A stretch of DNA of 37,962 bases from Hypsibius dujardini (lineage: Eukaryota > Tardigrada > Eutardigrada > Parachela > Hypsibiidae), in the NCBI GenBank assembly GCA_001579985.1, contig LRSR01002073.1:1-37962 (forward strand). The letters are read 5' to 3'. The notes under the pieces are model-generated. The model ran no database searches, was not told the origin of the DNA, and saw only the letters and a program-made list of their open reading frames with translations. A program made the translations under genes and the position numbers. Below are positions 11,361 through 24,013 of the stretch, one piece after another. Positions within the stretch are counted from its first letter, which is position 1; every line of letters starts with the position of its first letter.

Positions 11361-12055
11361 AAAAAATACACTATAAGAAATTGTATATAATCTCGACAGT
11401 AACTAAACGTGAACGAAAAGGAAACAACAAAGCATATGTTTTATCTTTAAGACAGAGAAATAATCAATCGTTCTACTAAAAGATTTTGGTTTTTAAATGG
11501 ATTGGGAAGGGACGGAGCACGCGAAAAGACAAATCAGCAGAGCATTGACAGGGTCATTGACCCCCTGACCCCTTGCCTCCCCCGTCCAAAATGACTCCCT
11601 GCAGGGGCAAGTTGATACAGCCTTTTTACATGTTAAAGCGTGCCCCTCGCGGGGCTGAAAAGTGGGCATCAAGACCAAGAAAATTCAAAGGTGTCCAAGC
11701 TCGTGTTGGATGAAAATCAGCTTGTCAATTTGTTTAAAATACTAATCTTCTACAGTCCGGTAAATTTGTAAGCATGCAAAAGCACGCTTTCTCGTTGAAC
11801 TTACGTCAGTCAAGCTTGCAAATCGCTAAAAGTTCGCCGCGATGTTTCCGGCTGCTTGCGATTGTTGATTGTGATAAGGGGTAGCATTCGTCAGCGAAAG
11901 GCGGCTTTTGTTTCACTCTCGTTATATCGTTAATGAAGGAAAGAAATTGGGTGATCGGAACACACTTTAGTTCTTTCGCATCTTTTCGTCTAGAAAACAT
12001 TTCGGCGGTTATAAATCAATTAGCTGCAAAACTATTTTCAGATCACTGGCCAAGC
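11361..12055. other. Intergenic upstream of copy B
   Basis: No gene recognised. This stretch should contain the promoter of the gene at 12056. An in-frame ATG at 11933 would add 41 residues ahead of the signal peptide; the start at 12056 is preferred because it places the hydrophobic core near the N-terminus. Confidence 0.45.
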
Positions 12056-15000
12056 ATGGCATTTCCCGGTGGTGACCGTAGCATAGTTTGGCTATGGTTG
12101 GGGTTGTCAGTCTTATTTGATCTACATGTCGCAAGCGGATACGTGAGCTCATCGGCCACAGTTAACAGGGCCGGATCATTAGGTACGTTTTGTGTTATTT
12201 ACAACTCGTTGAGCCTTTTATTTTTCATTCGATTAAATTGTTCAACTAAACACTGGAATTTTTAATTTATACAAAAATACAGGGTCCACCACAAACAGTT
12301 ATTCGATTTTGAATGGGTCTCATTATTTCAGCGTTGCTCAAAACCGTTAAATTTTTTTTAATTAAATGTCTAGGTTAATTGACTGGTAAAAATTTGAGTT
12401 TTTAAAATTCCAGTAAACATTTTAACCTCGGAACTTTTTTTGTGAAGTTGCCAATTTTTGGTCCGCGAAGTTCGGCCAGAATCTGGCCGTTCTCTTCAAA
12501 GATATATATTTCTTAATTACATTTTACGGGAAATTGCTTAGTCCATTTTTTTACACATTAAAGGACTCTACTAAACTATATGTTTCGCTTCTTCACGAAA
12601 TCATGCGTTTTTCACAATATTTGCCGCCCAACCAGGTGGTTGTTCCATATAAATTTTGGAGTCACTTGATATGACGACTTTCCCGTTTACTTCCGGCTTT
12701 GACCAAAATAAACAAGCTCTTATTTCTACCTGTACACTACTGTTGCTTGCTTGGCGGGTTGGCTTTGCGTTCTCGACTTGAGAGATAGCAAAACGTCGTG
12801 TCTATTCAATCAACCCAATCAATCTATACAATAGTAAAAAAATTCGTTTTTCATTTGGCAAACCCGAAAAGCTCTCCATGAAAAGTGTTCATATTCTGTT
12901 GGTTTGCAACATGACCTGAACTCTATCCAGCACATTTTTGTTAGTTGTGCATATTGAAAAAGTTCACGAGGTATCTATCGTAACCTCTCAAAGTTGAGTG
13001 AATGTTTGTGATGGACTCTGGAGTAGACATAGTTTTCTTCTGTTATCCTCGTACCGCATGCTCGCGATCTCAAGGGACAGCTAAGCTCCCCCTTCCTCGG
13101 TATGGTTCTGCACTCGATTGAACGTTCAATCTGATTCACTGCTCACTGATTGGTTGATTTCGTAGAGCTTACTCGTTGTGTTCTATTGTTTGATTGCACA
13201 GTCGTGCTTTTAGCTATATTTATCCCCAAAGTGCATGATTGGTTGTTCTGTCTACGGCGCTAATTTGGTGAACGGCACTAAATAGACTCGGCCCGGGTTG
13301 ATTAAATTTTACGGGTATGGCATAAAGTGTCCCCAGAGATTGCGAGCATACGATAAAAGTTAATTAAGAATTAAATTTAAGAATCATTAACTAATTCACT
13401 GCAGTACGGTATATTACCCTGCAACACCTGTATTAGTAAGCTTAATGCGTATTAGAGAAAATTCTTATACCACCACTCAGAGGCTTGTTTAGGGTGTTAA
13501 CAAATCGGAACCAGATCCCTCACGCTAGAACCAGGGGTGGGCAAAGGAGCAAAATGCATGTTTTTCAAGATTGAACCCAAAGTTCGGCCTCCTCTTCCTC
13601 ACCGTTTTGAACTTGTGGGGGTGTGGGATTCTGATTTCCAGTGGGCCCTCTGAGATTTCGAACCATTTTTAAAATCAACAGTTTTTCGTTTAAATTTGAG
13701 GTTTATTGAGGTCCAATATAAGCTCCCTATTGATGAATACTTATGGAGGATTCATTATTGAACTAAAACAAGCGTCATTATGTGGTTCATTATTTGTGAA
13801 TTTTGTTGGCGGTGCAGGATGGGGAGCTGTTGAGGTATCACCAAAAGCGTTCATGTCGCTGGAATACCAAAACTTCCAAGTCTCCATCTACAAAGGCGAG
13901 GTCTCATCAGCCTCGAGTGTGGATAACAACGTCTCTCAGCCGTTCTACTGCTCCCCAGCCCTCACACTCGAACCGACAAGGACCAGGACACGTTTCATCA
14001 ATTCCTTGCAGATGTTCGAGACCGCCTTTACCGTGAGAATGTGGAGCTCCGAATACCGCAAAGCCATTCAGCAAGCCCTATCTACCCAGCTCCACAGGAA
14101 TGTCTCCCAATATGACGTCCGCATCTTACCTATCGAAGACATTCGAATTGACAGTCACCAGCAGTCGGACGACTACGAGATCGTCAACGGATGGAAATCG
14201 TACGCCAACAAGCAAGATACCTTCACCTTCCGCATGAGATGCTTAACGAATGAGACGTGCACCAATGTAGCTGACACCATCCGCAATCATCCGGATGACT
14301 TCACCTCAGGCCTTGACGTATATTACAGTTTGCAGACACAGCACACTTCAAAACGGTCCATCATGATTAGAGCAGTCCATGTGCAAGATTCCGAACTGTT
14401 GCGGAAAGTATTACGGGAGTTCCCGGACATGGATTCGGTGTATTTGATAGAAAATGACTTGAAACGGATTCAGTCGCAAGTTTCTACCAGCGTCGTGGCC
14501 ACGGAATTAACGGACGAGGACTATTTCGTCAGCTCCGATGAGGTGATGAGCGTTTCTCGCACTCTAGGGACAGTCATGCAGGCCCAAAATATTGACACGG
14601 ACACGTTTGGGCAGGAAATGTGGAATTCGGTATTCTGGAATGCCGAGAGTGCTCGGCCAGACGTGACGACGAAGGTGAGTGTGATACTATTTACCATTTA
14701 CCATTTACGCGAGTCATCGTATGAGTCAAAACTTCAACAGGTGCGAAATCATTTCCCAAAGAAAGGACTTGTGCAGTGGTGTTCATTATAAAAAAATAGT
14801 TTCAAAATTTGTAGCTGTCTGGATGTATCGTCCTAGTTTAATGAGTGAAATAAATCAATCAGCGATTGTCTGAAAGTTTTTGTTAAAACAAAAGAGTACC
14901 TGCTTTTTTCACGGTATGTGAAGAAAATTGCTGGTTCTTTAAAGATACGGAAATATTGTTGATGGAAAAGGGCTCAGGATAAATTCCCTTTTCCCAAACA

Positions 15001-17514
15001 CTTTACCTGTTCCTTCGCCTTAAATAGCTTTTCCTTAAACAAGCCCCTTTTCTGTCGACAAGTTTTCGTTTTCGTTCAAAACAATTTAATTTTTCTCAAA
15101 ACAAAAGAATACTAATAGACCTTAGAGGACTTGTTGATTAAGGAAAAGGGAAATTTGTTTAAGGAGAGGTAAAGTGTTAAGGGAAAAAAGTGTGACCGTG
15201 TATCTACAGTGCAACCGTGACAAACTTGATTTCGCTCGTTGCAGGTGCTGAACGAGATTTATGTGAGAAACGCCAGGATCGTCCAAGAAGCGCTAAAACG
15301 TTCCGTTTCGACCAGCAGCACTGCAGACTCCGAAACATCCGGTTCAACGGGTAGGTCGAGCGCCGAAGATTTGGTGGTCATTTGGGCCGGTCTAAGCGTG
15401 AGCGGTTCTTGGGAGCTCGTCTGCAGAGCCGGTAAATCCTTGGGAACCACCCGTCCACACAAATTGGATAACCTCGTTCTTCAGAGTTCGGAGATTGTTT
15501 CTGCCGCCAACCACACTGAGTCTGCCTGCGGTCCGGCTCCATTGTCTGTAACGGAGGAACGGGCCCGACTCAAGACAATACTTCAAGACGGCCGACAGTT
15601 CAGCAAGTGGAATGGGCAAAAATTCGTCATCAATCCAATTCAGCTAGTGCGAGTTAATCTCGCACCGTTTCGTGGTAGTGCCGGTACAACCATTGCCACG
15701 TTAAAAATGAGCGTGGCACGACGGACCTCAGAACTCCGTACTCGAATCAACGTTCTGGAGCAAGAGCCTGCCGACGGAGAAAGTCTTCCATCGAAGGACG
15801 GCCCGCGATTGGATCGTTTGGAAAATACAATCGCAGCTTTGTCTGAAACGGTGCACAAGCTTGCTGAAAACATTAGTCGACCCGATATTGACGAAAGCGA
15901 AAAGTCGTTCAGTACTTCAGCGGTTCTAATGGAAGTGATCCGAAATTTGACTCATTCTGTTTCGAGAGAACAGACACATTTTGCGATCCTAACGGAGAGC
16001 CTTCTTGAAATGGGGAAAAACCTGACTAGTACCGAGACCCGAGAGTCGGAGAACCTCACACGGCTTAACTTGCTGGTACAACAGAAGGTTGCGGAGACGT
16101 CAGAATCCTTCGCCGGTAGCATCCGCGACCTGAAATCCTCAACTCAACAAGAACTGGTACAAGCAGCAACCCGTCTTCGAGGCGAAGTCTTCAAAAACTT
16201 GTCTCGTACCGAATCCTTCATGCAACAGGCCGTTGGAAACATATCAATCAGCCTCAACCGATTTACCGGGAATTTTACTCGAGCTCAATTATTGGGAGAG
16301 GACACGGTTGCCAACACGTCACTGCTTGGAGATGACGTCACGAGGAATTTGTCGCAAACCGAATCACAGGTATCAATGGCAAAATTAAAATAAATTTAAC
16401 TGAAACTAATAATTCATTTTTTGGCTTCAGTTTTTAAAATTGTATAAAAGAGTTAAACTAAATGTCCTAGTTACTTTTACAAATGTCTTACTAATTCGTG
16501 AACTGGGAGAAATTCAAAAGAAGTTAGTTATCTAATTTCCAATAAAATTTAATTAAATGTTTCAGTTGGTAAATTAAAATAAGCTAAAAATCCTTACTAA
16601 CTGGTTCCTAAACTAAAAGTCTTAATTAACAAAAATTAAACTTAGAAAAAAAAATTAAAATATAGTGAAATAATTTCGACTAAAACTGAAAAAGTTTCAG
16701 TCATTAAAACAAAGAAGACAAAAAATTCGTAGTAATTAAAATATAATTGACTGAAAAAATAATTAGTTGGCTAATTTTAGTTTTTGTTTTCATTTTCTTA
16801 TCACAGAGCCAACAAAATTTTTCCGACCTATCTGCCAGGCTGCTTGGTATGGAAGGGGACATTGCACGGCAAGCCATGGCATCTCAGCAGAGCTCAGCTC
16901 GATTTGCGGTTCACCAAGCCCTCCATCAGACTGACATGTTGAGACTGGCAACTCGCGTCGACCAAGTGCAGAGTAGTATTTCAGCAATGGACTCTCGAAT
17001 GGCTTCTCGTATTGCGGTTGTCGAACGTAAAACCAGTCTATGTCGGGAAACAACAACATTGCGAGCGACGGGATGCTCAAACATGACGACAATGCTCGCT
17101 TCTGCCCCGAACGGAATAGTCTGCATCGGCAATTTACATAGCCCCTCGCCGGGTGGCAACTTTTTGGTGTTCGACAAGGTGTCTTCAACGCTGCGCTTTC
17201 GAGGCACGGAATCAGTAAACCGAGGTTTCACAGACTTTCGCCCCTACGTCACCTGGGCGACAAGTGATCTCAGTGGCAGCAATTACGTCAACGACTGTAG
17301 CAAGCTTCCTTCGTCTTTACGTAGCGCGTACACAGGACCAGCGGGGACAGTCTACTGGTGTCACAAGGGTGCTTCCAGTGGAAGCGTTCCAATTAACGGT
17401 ATTTACATAACCTACTGCCAATCGGCGAAAGCTAATTCAAACCCTCACATGGTGGTTGATGACGACGGCGCAATCAGTGTCCTAGCCCCGGTGACTGGGA
17501 CGTTGTGGTACTAA
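12056..17514 (+). CDS. Large secreted coiled-coil protein, copy B, intact (unrecognised family)
   Basis: Four exons, 12056-12182, 13818-14674, 15245-16369 and 16807-17514, join in phase to 938 codons. Residues 1-30 look like a signal peptide (VWLWLGLSVLFDLHVASG). Residues about 43-328 form an N-terminal domain beginning WGAVEVSPKAFMSLEYQNF, with few cysteines and mixed alpha/beta character. A Ser/Thr-rich linker starts exon 3. A short conserved segment follows (KWNGQKFV, PIQLVRVNLAPFRG). A long coiled coil with hydrophobic heptads and many N-glycosylation sequons (NLTH, NLTS, NLTR, NLSR, NISIS, NLSQ) spans roughly residues 500-780. The last 157 residues form a head with six cysteines (GIVCIGNLHSPSPGGNFLVF, NDCSKLPS, VYWCHKG) that ends in GTLWY. 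The layout resembles an oligomeric fibre with a stalk and head. I do not recognise the family, and adhesion, immune or matrix roles are guesses. Broken relatives lie at 6187, 11211 and about 23750. Confidence 0.85.
13052..13355. mobile_element. TA-flanked terminal-inverted-repeat element (MITE 1), in intron 1 of copy B
   Basis: The left end reads TACCGCATGCTCGCGATCTC and continues AAGGGACA. The right end is its imperfect inverse (TATCGTATGCTCGCAATCTC when reverse-complemented). The element is 304 bases, has no coding capacity and is flanked by TA. The ends match those at 24014 and 28639 and, more loosely, 26779. TA targets and the short non-coding body suggest a non-autonomous Tc1/mariner or pogo-type element. 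Confidence 0.75.
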
Positions 17515-17697
17515 GTTTCAAATGTTAGACGACCAATCTACCTCTCTCTACGACAAAAAGATTTTCGAATATTTGTTCACAGTTATAGGTCATGAATTGT
17601 TGTTTGCAACGTTTACCACTGCTTTTGGTTTTTGCCATTTCCCGCGCTATGCCGTATCTGAACCATTACTGCTTGAAATTATACTGCCCTTCCACAA

Positions 17698-20600
17698 TTC
17701 ATTGCATATAGAATCGTAACTCCATCATCCCAGGGAGATTTCCATAAGATTTCAAGCACTGCCGTATTGAGGATCATATTTGAACAGTTCTCAGTACAAC
17801 GAATCTGTTCAGTAGGACGAAAACCAGTATAGCACGCCATTTGTCTCAAAAAATTTCATTATGGGAAGTCACACTTTTCAAAAACGCAAAACCTGGCGCG
17901 CCAATTGCCCCATCCTCCTCCACAAACCTTCTAGTGAATCAAATAAATAAACAACTCGTCCAAATTTGAGGTCTGAAGTCTATGAGATTTTTACAGTTTT
18001 AACCTACAGTTTCTTATGTCGTTGAGATCCAGCCCTTACGATTTAAACTATATTGTTAGATGTTTTGCAAAATAGTGAGATTACAAGCGTAAGACCTGAG
18101 ATGGAGAACAATAAGCGAAAACAGCAGTGTCTCATTTCACGCCTCTCTCATCAAATTGTCAAAAGGTGCAGATCATGTCGAGGTGCCTTTTCCGTGTTGG
18201 CCTGACCCAACGGTGCTCGTGACAAATGCTTGTGATCGACGATTTGATGTGTCCATTTGACGTCTGCGGCCGCGTAGGCTGTTCAGCAGATCTCTCACCC
18301 CGGTCTGGTAATCAGAGCTCAGTGCCAAAAATATAAACTGCAAATTCCGAATATCATCAACTCAACATCACGAAAACGTACGTGCCGTTTCACAGTTATC
18401 GATCGCTCATTAAGCTAACTTACCGGGCTGGCTACGTAGCCCCACATTGGCGCTGTTTTGAGAAGCCACAGCTGTATCAGCATCGGATAGCGCCTCAGCA
18501 ACCATGGAAAGGAGGGCAGAAGAATGGGTGGCGAGAGAAAGCACATACAATGCCACAAATATGAAGCAATCAACATTTTTGCCAGTCGAATTTGTCGTGC
18601 TTTAACTGCTGCGGTCTGTCTCTCGGCCTGTTCGTTTTGCATGGGCGAAATTTGCCTTTTCTGCACCTTTTTAATGATCCATCGTCCACATAAGGAGAGG
18701 TAGGTCAGGCCGATCGAAGCAAGGGGGACATAGGCTCCAAGAGTGATCCAGGCAATGCCGTAACCATCGGGTCTGGGTGCCGGCGTGCAAGCCCTTAATG
18801 GGAATATCGTTTGAATTAAGGCACCGCCTATTCCGAAGTAGACTGGGAGTGTCACACCCAGCCCCATAACCCAGGGGAGGACAATCATGAAGATCAGTCC
18901 TATATAAAGGACGGGGACTTGTTTAGGTTCCTTTTACAAACATTATGCATGGAACCAGAACATACATACGCGCCTGTCAAGGATAAGAAAATGGGCCAAC
19001 TAGAATAACTTAAAAAATTACATAATAAATTGTGTCACATATTTTGAATTATATTATGATTTCTTTTTTTCACCAGCAAAGCGGATCAAAAGTCATTATT
19101 GACCATTCAAACTGAAACCGTAGTGCAGTAACTCATTTAATTAAAGGCAGCCTCCCTCAAAAATCCGCTTTTCCAAATATTATTCAAAATTTCAACCTCA
19201 AAATCCCATCTGCCATGAAGTCTTGGAGGCATACTGTTTAAGCCAACAGCGTGAAGTACAGGGAAGCGTGGAAACTGGGGTCATTGGAGCCCAGGTCCCC
19301 ATGGCTCAAAAAACCTCAGTTTGTAGGGTTTCTGAGGGATCCTGAGGGTTCTTTGATGCAAACCTCCAGAAATCAGACATTTTTGGAGCTATAACCTTAA
19401 TCAGTGGCGGACTGAGGTAGGTTTGGATTAGATAGCAAGCCTGCTTAGGGAGACTGACCCCCCCCCCCTGCGTCCGCCCGGCGAGAGCCTTTGTCAGCGG
19501 ACTTCAACAATAGTTAGGCGTATTTCTGACTGGAGCGTGTTCGCAGGAGTTGTGTGGCGGCTTACTTAAGCGCCTGTCTGGATTGATGTTCTATTCTATT
19601 CTAGAGTATTCTATGACAGGATCTATTATTACAATGGAGAATGCGAATAACCGGGTGGGTTTCTGAGGAGTTGTGTGATGGGTTCGCTGTAAGACATTTG
19701 ACTGACAGTAGGAGCTACAGAATGCGGCGAAAAGACCGTTCGAAGCATGAATTCAATAGCAAGTGCCTAAGGCTTAATCGGTGCAATCTACTTTGAGCCA
19801 CTCTAGTAGTGGGACGTATTGGGCAAGCTAATGACAATAGCTCCAGACGGTGACGGCCAGCCGTCACAGAATGCAAGTTTTACATTTAAAACGCCTAAAA
19901 ATGTGTGCCCCCCTATTCCGCCGCTTCGCGAGGGGCACAGTCATCTGGGACGTTTGGAGGGGGCAACGGTAGCATGGAGGACCGCCTGCGAGGAACCTCA
20001 GATGTCGACTGCTCGGATCCCCGACACAGAGCCTCGCAACCTTTTAAACATGACTGGACAAACTTTTTTTTTCTTAACAAATAACGAGCCCCTTGTATTC
20101 TTGTTCCGGCATGTAAATGGGGAACTTAAACGAACCGCTACCTGGAATGGTCGTGATCTTTTTGTAGAGGAAGGGCAGGGCGATAGCAAAGAGTCGGTTG
20201 ATGGCCAACACGAGGTTGGCCCAGTTTTCGGTGAATATCACTGACATGTGAAAGTACAGGAAAGCGTGGCAGTTGATGTCGACTTGCGTTCCCCGCATGC
20301 CGCGATAGGTGATGGTAATAGAAAGAGGGTAGGTGATACCGCAAATGATAAGGTCGAGCAGCATGAGGTGCATGACGAGAATGTTTGAGCCGGAATGCAA
20401 ACGCCGACGACGGAACGATGTGACCAAGAGAAGCAGCAAGAGAGAGCTGCCGCAAATGCTGCCGAACATTGCGAAACCGTACCACGAGTCGGCTGACAGG
20501 CGGGAAGGTTGAATGATTGATTGATTACGTGTGCTGTTGAAGGGATCACTCAAGTTAGACATGATTGAGCTATATGATTTCGGTCGGCGATAGTTCCAGC

Positions 20601-21169
20601 TCCTTGTATCCCATTTGTTAACAAAACAGCCTCGTGCCTATAGTTCCATACCTTTTAAGCATTCAGAGCACATTTCAATGAACATTCAGTCCAGGATCAA
20701 ACGGATTTCCTGCCTAATCCGGGTCTTGTGACAGCAAACGTCAGTGGCGAGGTGTCAACGGATGATTTGACGGTTAATGCTGCATGACGGATGTGTGATC
20801 GTTTCAATCCGAGTGCATGCACGTCCGCAAGACCGGATCATTGGTACTCGGTCGTTCCTGAAAGTAGCCTGTAATGGAGACATGCGAATAATCCCTTCCG
20901 ATGCAGGTTCTCAAAGGAACGTTGACTGATGATCCCTTTCGGTGTCTATGGTTCAATACCTACGTATCTAATTTGTACGTGTGTCTTCGATATTGCAACG
21001 ACGTCTTACTGCGAGTGTAAGTTAGTCTTGTAATTAGCAAAAGAAAACGAAGATATGCTAATTTGTGGTTATATTCCAGATAATCCTCAGAAACTGTTAC
21101 AGCCAAAGTGACCTCATGTCATGCGGACTATGATATGCGTATTATCTGCAATAAACTAGTACTAGTACA
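17698..21169. repeat. Segmental duplication, copy 1 (contains GPCR 1)
   Basis: Sequence from TTCATTGCATATAG to ACTAGTACA aligns with 27896-33172 in the same orientation, across coding exons, introns and flanks. Relative to copy 2 it has its own insertion of roughly 600 bases at about 19355-19980 in the GPCR intron, and it lacks the insertions at 28140-28434, around 28470-29040 and about 30530-31690. Confidence 0.88.
18173..20562 (-). CDS. Class A (rhodopsin-like) GPCR, paralogue 1
   Basis: Predicted seven-transmembrane receptor of 353 residues at the plasma membrane. Exons on the minus strand are 20562-20142, 18899-18424 and 18337-18173, in phase. The extracellular N-terminus has three sequons (N3, N9, N13). 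TM1 spans about 28-50 and TM2 has the conserved Asp (D70 in HLMLLDLI). C98 precedes TM3. The DRY box is replaced by N122-R123-L124 (AINRLFAIALPF). Exon 2 encodes TM4 to TM6 with a basic loop 3 (GRWIIKKVQKRQ). TM7 in exon 3 reads FIFLALSSDYQTGVRDLL, with SSDYQ where NPxxY is usual, and a Ser/Thr/Arg-rich tail follows. The CWxP motif of TM6 is also absent. Ligand unknown. It is about 90 percent identical to the copy at 29227-32563. Confidence 0.85.
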
Positions 21170-21276
21170 TGAAGTGTCTGCCTATGTCTATTCCATTGCC
21201 TATGAACGTGTCTTGTCCCTGTTATCATCTTTGTCTATAATCTTTTTGCGTTTATTTGTATGTGCCTACCCCTGCG

Positions 21277-21356
21277 TCTGTGTCTGTGTCTGTGTCTGTG
21301 TCTGTGTCTGTGTCTGTGTCTGTGTCTGTGTCTGTGTCTGTGTCTGTGTCTGTATC
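21277..21356. repeat. TCTGTG hexanucleotide microsatellite
   Basis: Near-perfect array, the same motif and orientation as the one in globin intron 1 about 17 kb away. It lies just outside the right end of segmental duplication copy 1. Confidence 0.95.
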
Positions 21357-21837
21357 TAGGTCACTGTGTCTTTGTTTGTGTTGATGCCGTGTGTTGACTA
21401 TGATCCTTGGCTGAGCATAAGCTGCAGATTTTCTTCCTGTTCGGAAAGCTAAACGCTTCAAATTGTTTTTTCTGCTGATTTGCGTCAGCCACCGTCAGGG
21501 GGAGTACTGGAGCAACTGCTCCTGCCGAATAAATTAGCGGGGTGTTGACCTCCCCCATTTGTTTCTCGATCAAAGTTGACCGAAGTTCCAAGTGCCAGTC
21601 AAATGGATTTTTTAGCTGCTTTTACTTCTTTATTTGTTTTTGCGATCGTCGTCCCCCTCCCCCGGGGGGTGCAATTTAAAAATCAAGCTAACTTATGGTT
21701 CTTGTGTTGCTAGTTTATTTTTATTTCATCCGAAATGAAGGTGTCCAGTTATTAGAAACACTTAGCTAGTAAGTCTTAATTTCTCAAGGATGGTACAACT
21801 AAGTTTAACTGAGCTTCTTCTCGGTGTCCCTTACTGA

Positions 21838-21962
21838 AACATACATAAATACATATTTTAACATACTTTATACACATATTTTACACATATTATACATATT
21901 ACATATTACATATTGCACATACATATTACACATATTATACACATACTTTGTACACATATTTT
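21838..21962. repeat. AT-rich TACACATAT-type tandem repeat
   Basis: Irregular tandem units built from ACATATT, TACACAT and TACATAT. Confidence 0.75.
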
Positions 21963-23749
21963 AATTGTCGTACGGTAAAATTCACTACCTCCCTGAGACG
22001 ATTGGAAATTTATTAGGATGCTTTCGCAAAGTACATTTCTTTCGTTAAAGGACCAACTGTAATTGAAATGGAAATTAATTCCATAGAATTTGTGAAAAAT
22101 ACCGCACCTTGAAACTGCATATTGTACACGCAGCAACTAGCAATTAATACTACGATCACAATATAAAGCAGAAATTATTTTTGCATATGTAAATTTAAAA
22201 AAGTATTTTTATACATAAGCGTAAATTAAATTAAGTTTGTGATAAAATTATTGCAAGCTAAGAAGGGTGTTTGAAAACAGGAAAACGGGGCGCGAACGGG
22301 GGTATGACAATAGTGAAAGGGGTGAAAGGGGACCGCAGCGACGTCCAATATGTTTTGTGATGTGCCTCTTGCGGCGGGGATAATGCAAAAAAATGCTAAA
22401 CGTAAATATACTTGCTGGATATTATTCCGGTACTAATGCGGTAACACTTAAGTTAGAAATATTGTTACTCAGAATGTTCACCTCACGCGCTTACGCTCAA
22501 TTGGAAGAGGAGCATTTCAAAACGTCTCCAAAGTTGTTTCGTAATTAGTTCAATATTACTGACCATTTATATAATTTATATCAATGATGATTCTCCGAGA
22601 ATTGTTTTTTGCAAAGCTTCCACATTTTGGGAGACAACCGGAGAATCCATTTTCCTTGATTTTCACTGTAATAATGGCGATTCATCGAAATGCCCGAAAT
22701 ATCGAGTTTTCAGAAAGGTTTGAAAATTCAATCGAAACTTTTTAGATTTGGTGAATAACTTCGCCTTCCTGTCAAAAAATATTTAGCTAATCCCAGTAAT
22801 TTTCAGATGAAATTCAGAATGAGATAGTGGCAAAAAAACATATTGTGCGATCGGAAAGGTCACATTTTTTCAATGAAACAAAGCAAGGTAAATGAAATTT
22901 TTCAGAGTTTCCCAAACTTCCAAATTTCGCCAAAAAAGTTCTCAAAGAACCATGGATGAAAGACATTTTATAAATCGTCAATAGTATGGAGCTACTTATG
23001 AAACAAAAATTGAAATATTTTGAAATCCCCTTCTGAAAATCTCCCCGTGTTAGCATTGGATATGCCTAGTTCTCTAAAAGAGTAACATAGAAAAATAGTA
23101 ATACTTAGATCATCGATAACTTAAAACTTTGATTATCGGTGAATTTGCATTATCGATATTTGCAATTTTGCAAATTTTAAGTTATCGAATTACTAAAAGT
23201 AATTTAAATTAATATTTTTTGATATATTCAATTTCAAGTTGATTGGCTTTAGCAGAATTCTAAGACATTTCTAGATAAAAACTCTGTGTTCCCGGCTTCC
23301 TTAGGGAATCGCCCCTAGTCCCACTTTCTGACATCCTAAAGTATTTCTAATGATGTTAATCGACCGGAAATCGAATATCAGACTGGGTTTTGTAACAAAT
23401 AATAATTTTATTGTTTTCAAGAAATTGGCGATTTTACAGTAGAAATTTAAGGACTTTCCGGACATTGAAATCCTGCTCAAACTGTTTTTGGAGCTGTACC
23501 AAATGAAGTAGATTTTATTTATCAATATTATTGTAGAATTTTGTGAGACAAAGAGAATAAGGCAATTCTTCCTAAACTGCGTGTCGTTGATAAACCTACA
23601 GCCTTACAATAATCAGTTCAGTAGAGGTCGTTCGTGTCGAAATCCACTGCCAGTGCATACGTTGCAGCGGCACTGACCAAGATCTGCCGATTATTCCCAT
23701 CCATAACCGCTGTCTTTATGGTGTAATTTAATTTATTGCTATTGTCACG

Positions 23750-24013
23750 GCTAATTTTGCTGTCTCTAAATTTACGCCGATTGAGCACAAAAATTATCTG
23801 CTAACCTTTTTGGTGGTTCAGCGCCAATTCCCTGAATGTATGTATGATCCTCAACCATGAAACTGGGATATGTCGGACGCTGCTAGCGTCCTTCATATTT
23901 TTCCCTCATGCCGACTCACAGCACGTCAGCATCAATTCCTAAACCCCAACTTCCTAGTAAGTCCTTAATTTCATGTTTGAATTAACAATAACGAAACAAA
24001 TGTGCATTTAATT
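23750..24013 (+). pseudogene. Copy C fragment: promoter plus exon 1 of the secreted coiled-coil family
   Basis: About 265 bases align to the upstream region, exon 1 and start of intron 1 of copy A (about 6068-6350). The ATG at 23857 is kept, but one A of the following A-run is lost, giving a TAG at codon 10. The base before the donor has changed from G to A, although GTAAGT remains. Similarity ends in ATTTAATTTA exactly where a TIR element begins at 24014. No later exon is found. Confidence 0.8.

Larger units (their letters stand above)
20563..23739. other. Intergenic with microsatellites, no gene recognised
   Basis: Up to 21169 this is the duplicated 5' flank of GPCR 1. Beyond it are the hexanucleotide array at 21277 and an AT-rich TACACATAT-type array at 21838, then AT-rich sequence with short open frames and no recognisable protein. 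Confidence 0.5.

Noticed and set aside
11933-12055. Upstream in-frame ATG extending copy B by 41 residues
   Set aside because: It would bury the signal peptide; the ATG at 12056 gives a normal secretory N-terminus.
20074-20549. Alternative-frame proteins over GPCR exon 1 in both copies
   Set aside because: They are shadows. Only the frame with the conserved transmembrane pattern joins in phase to the later exons.
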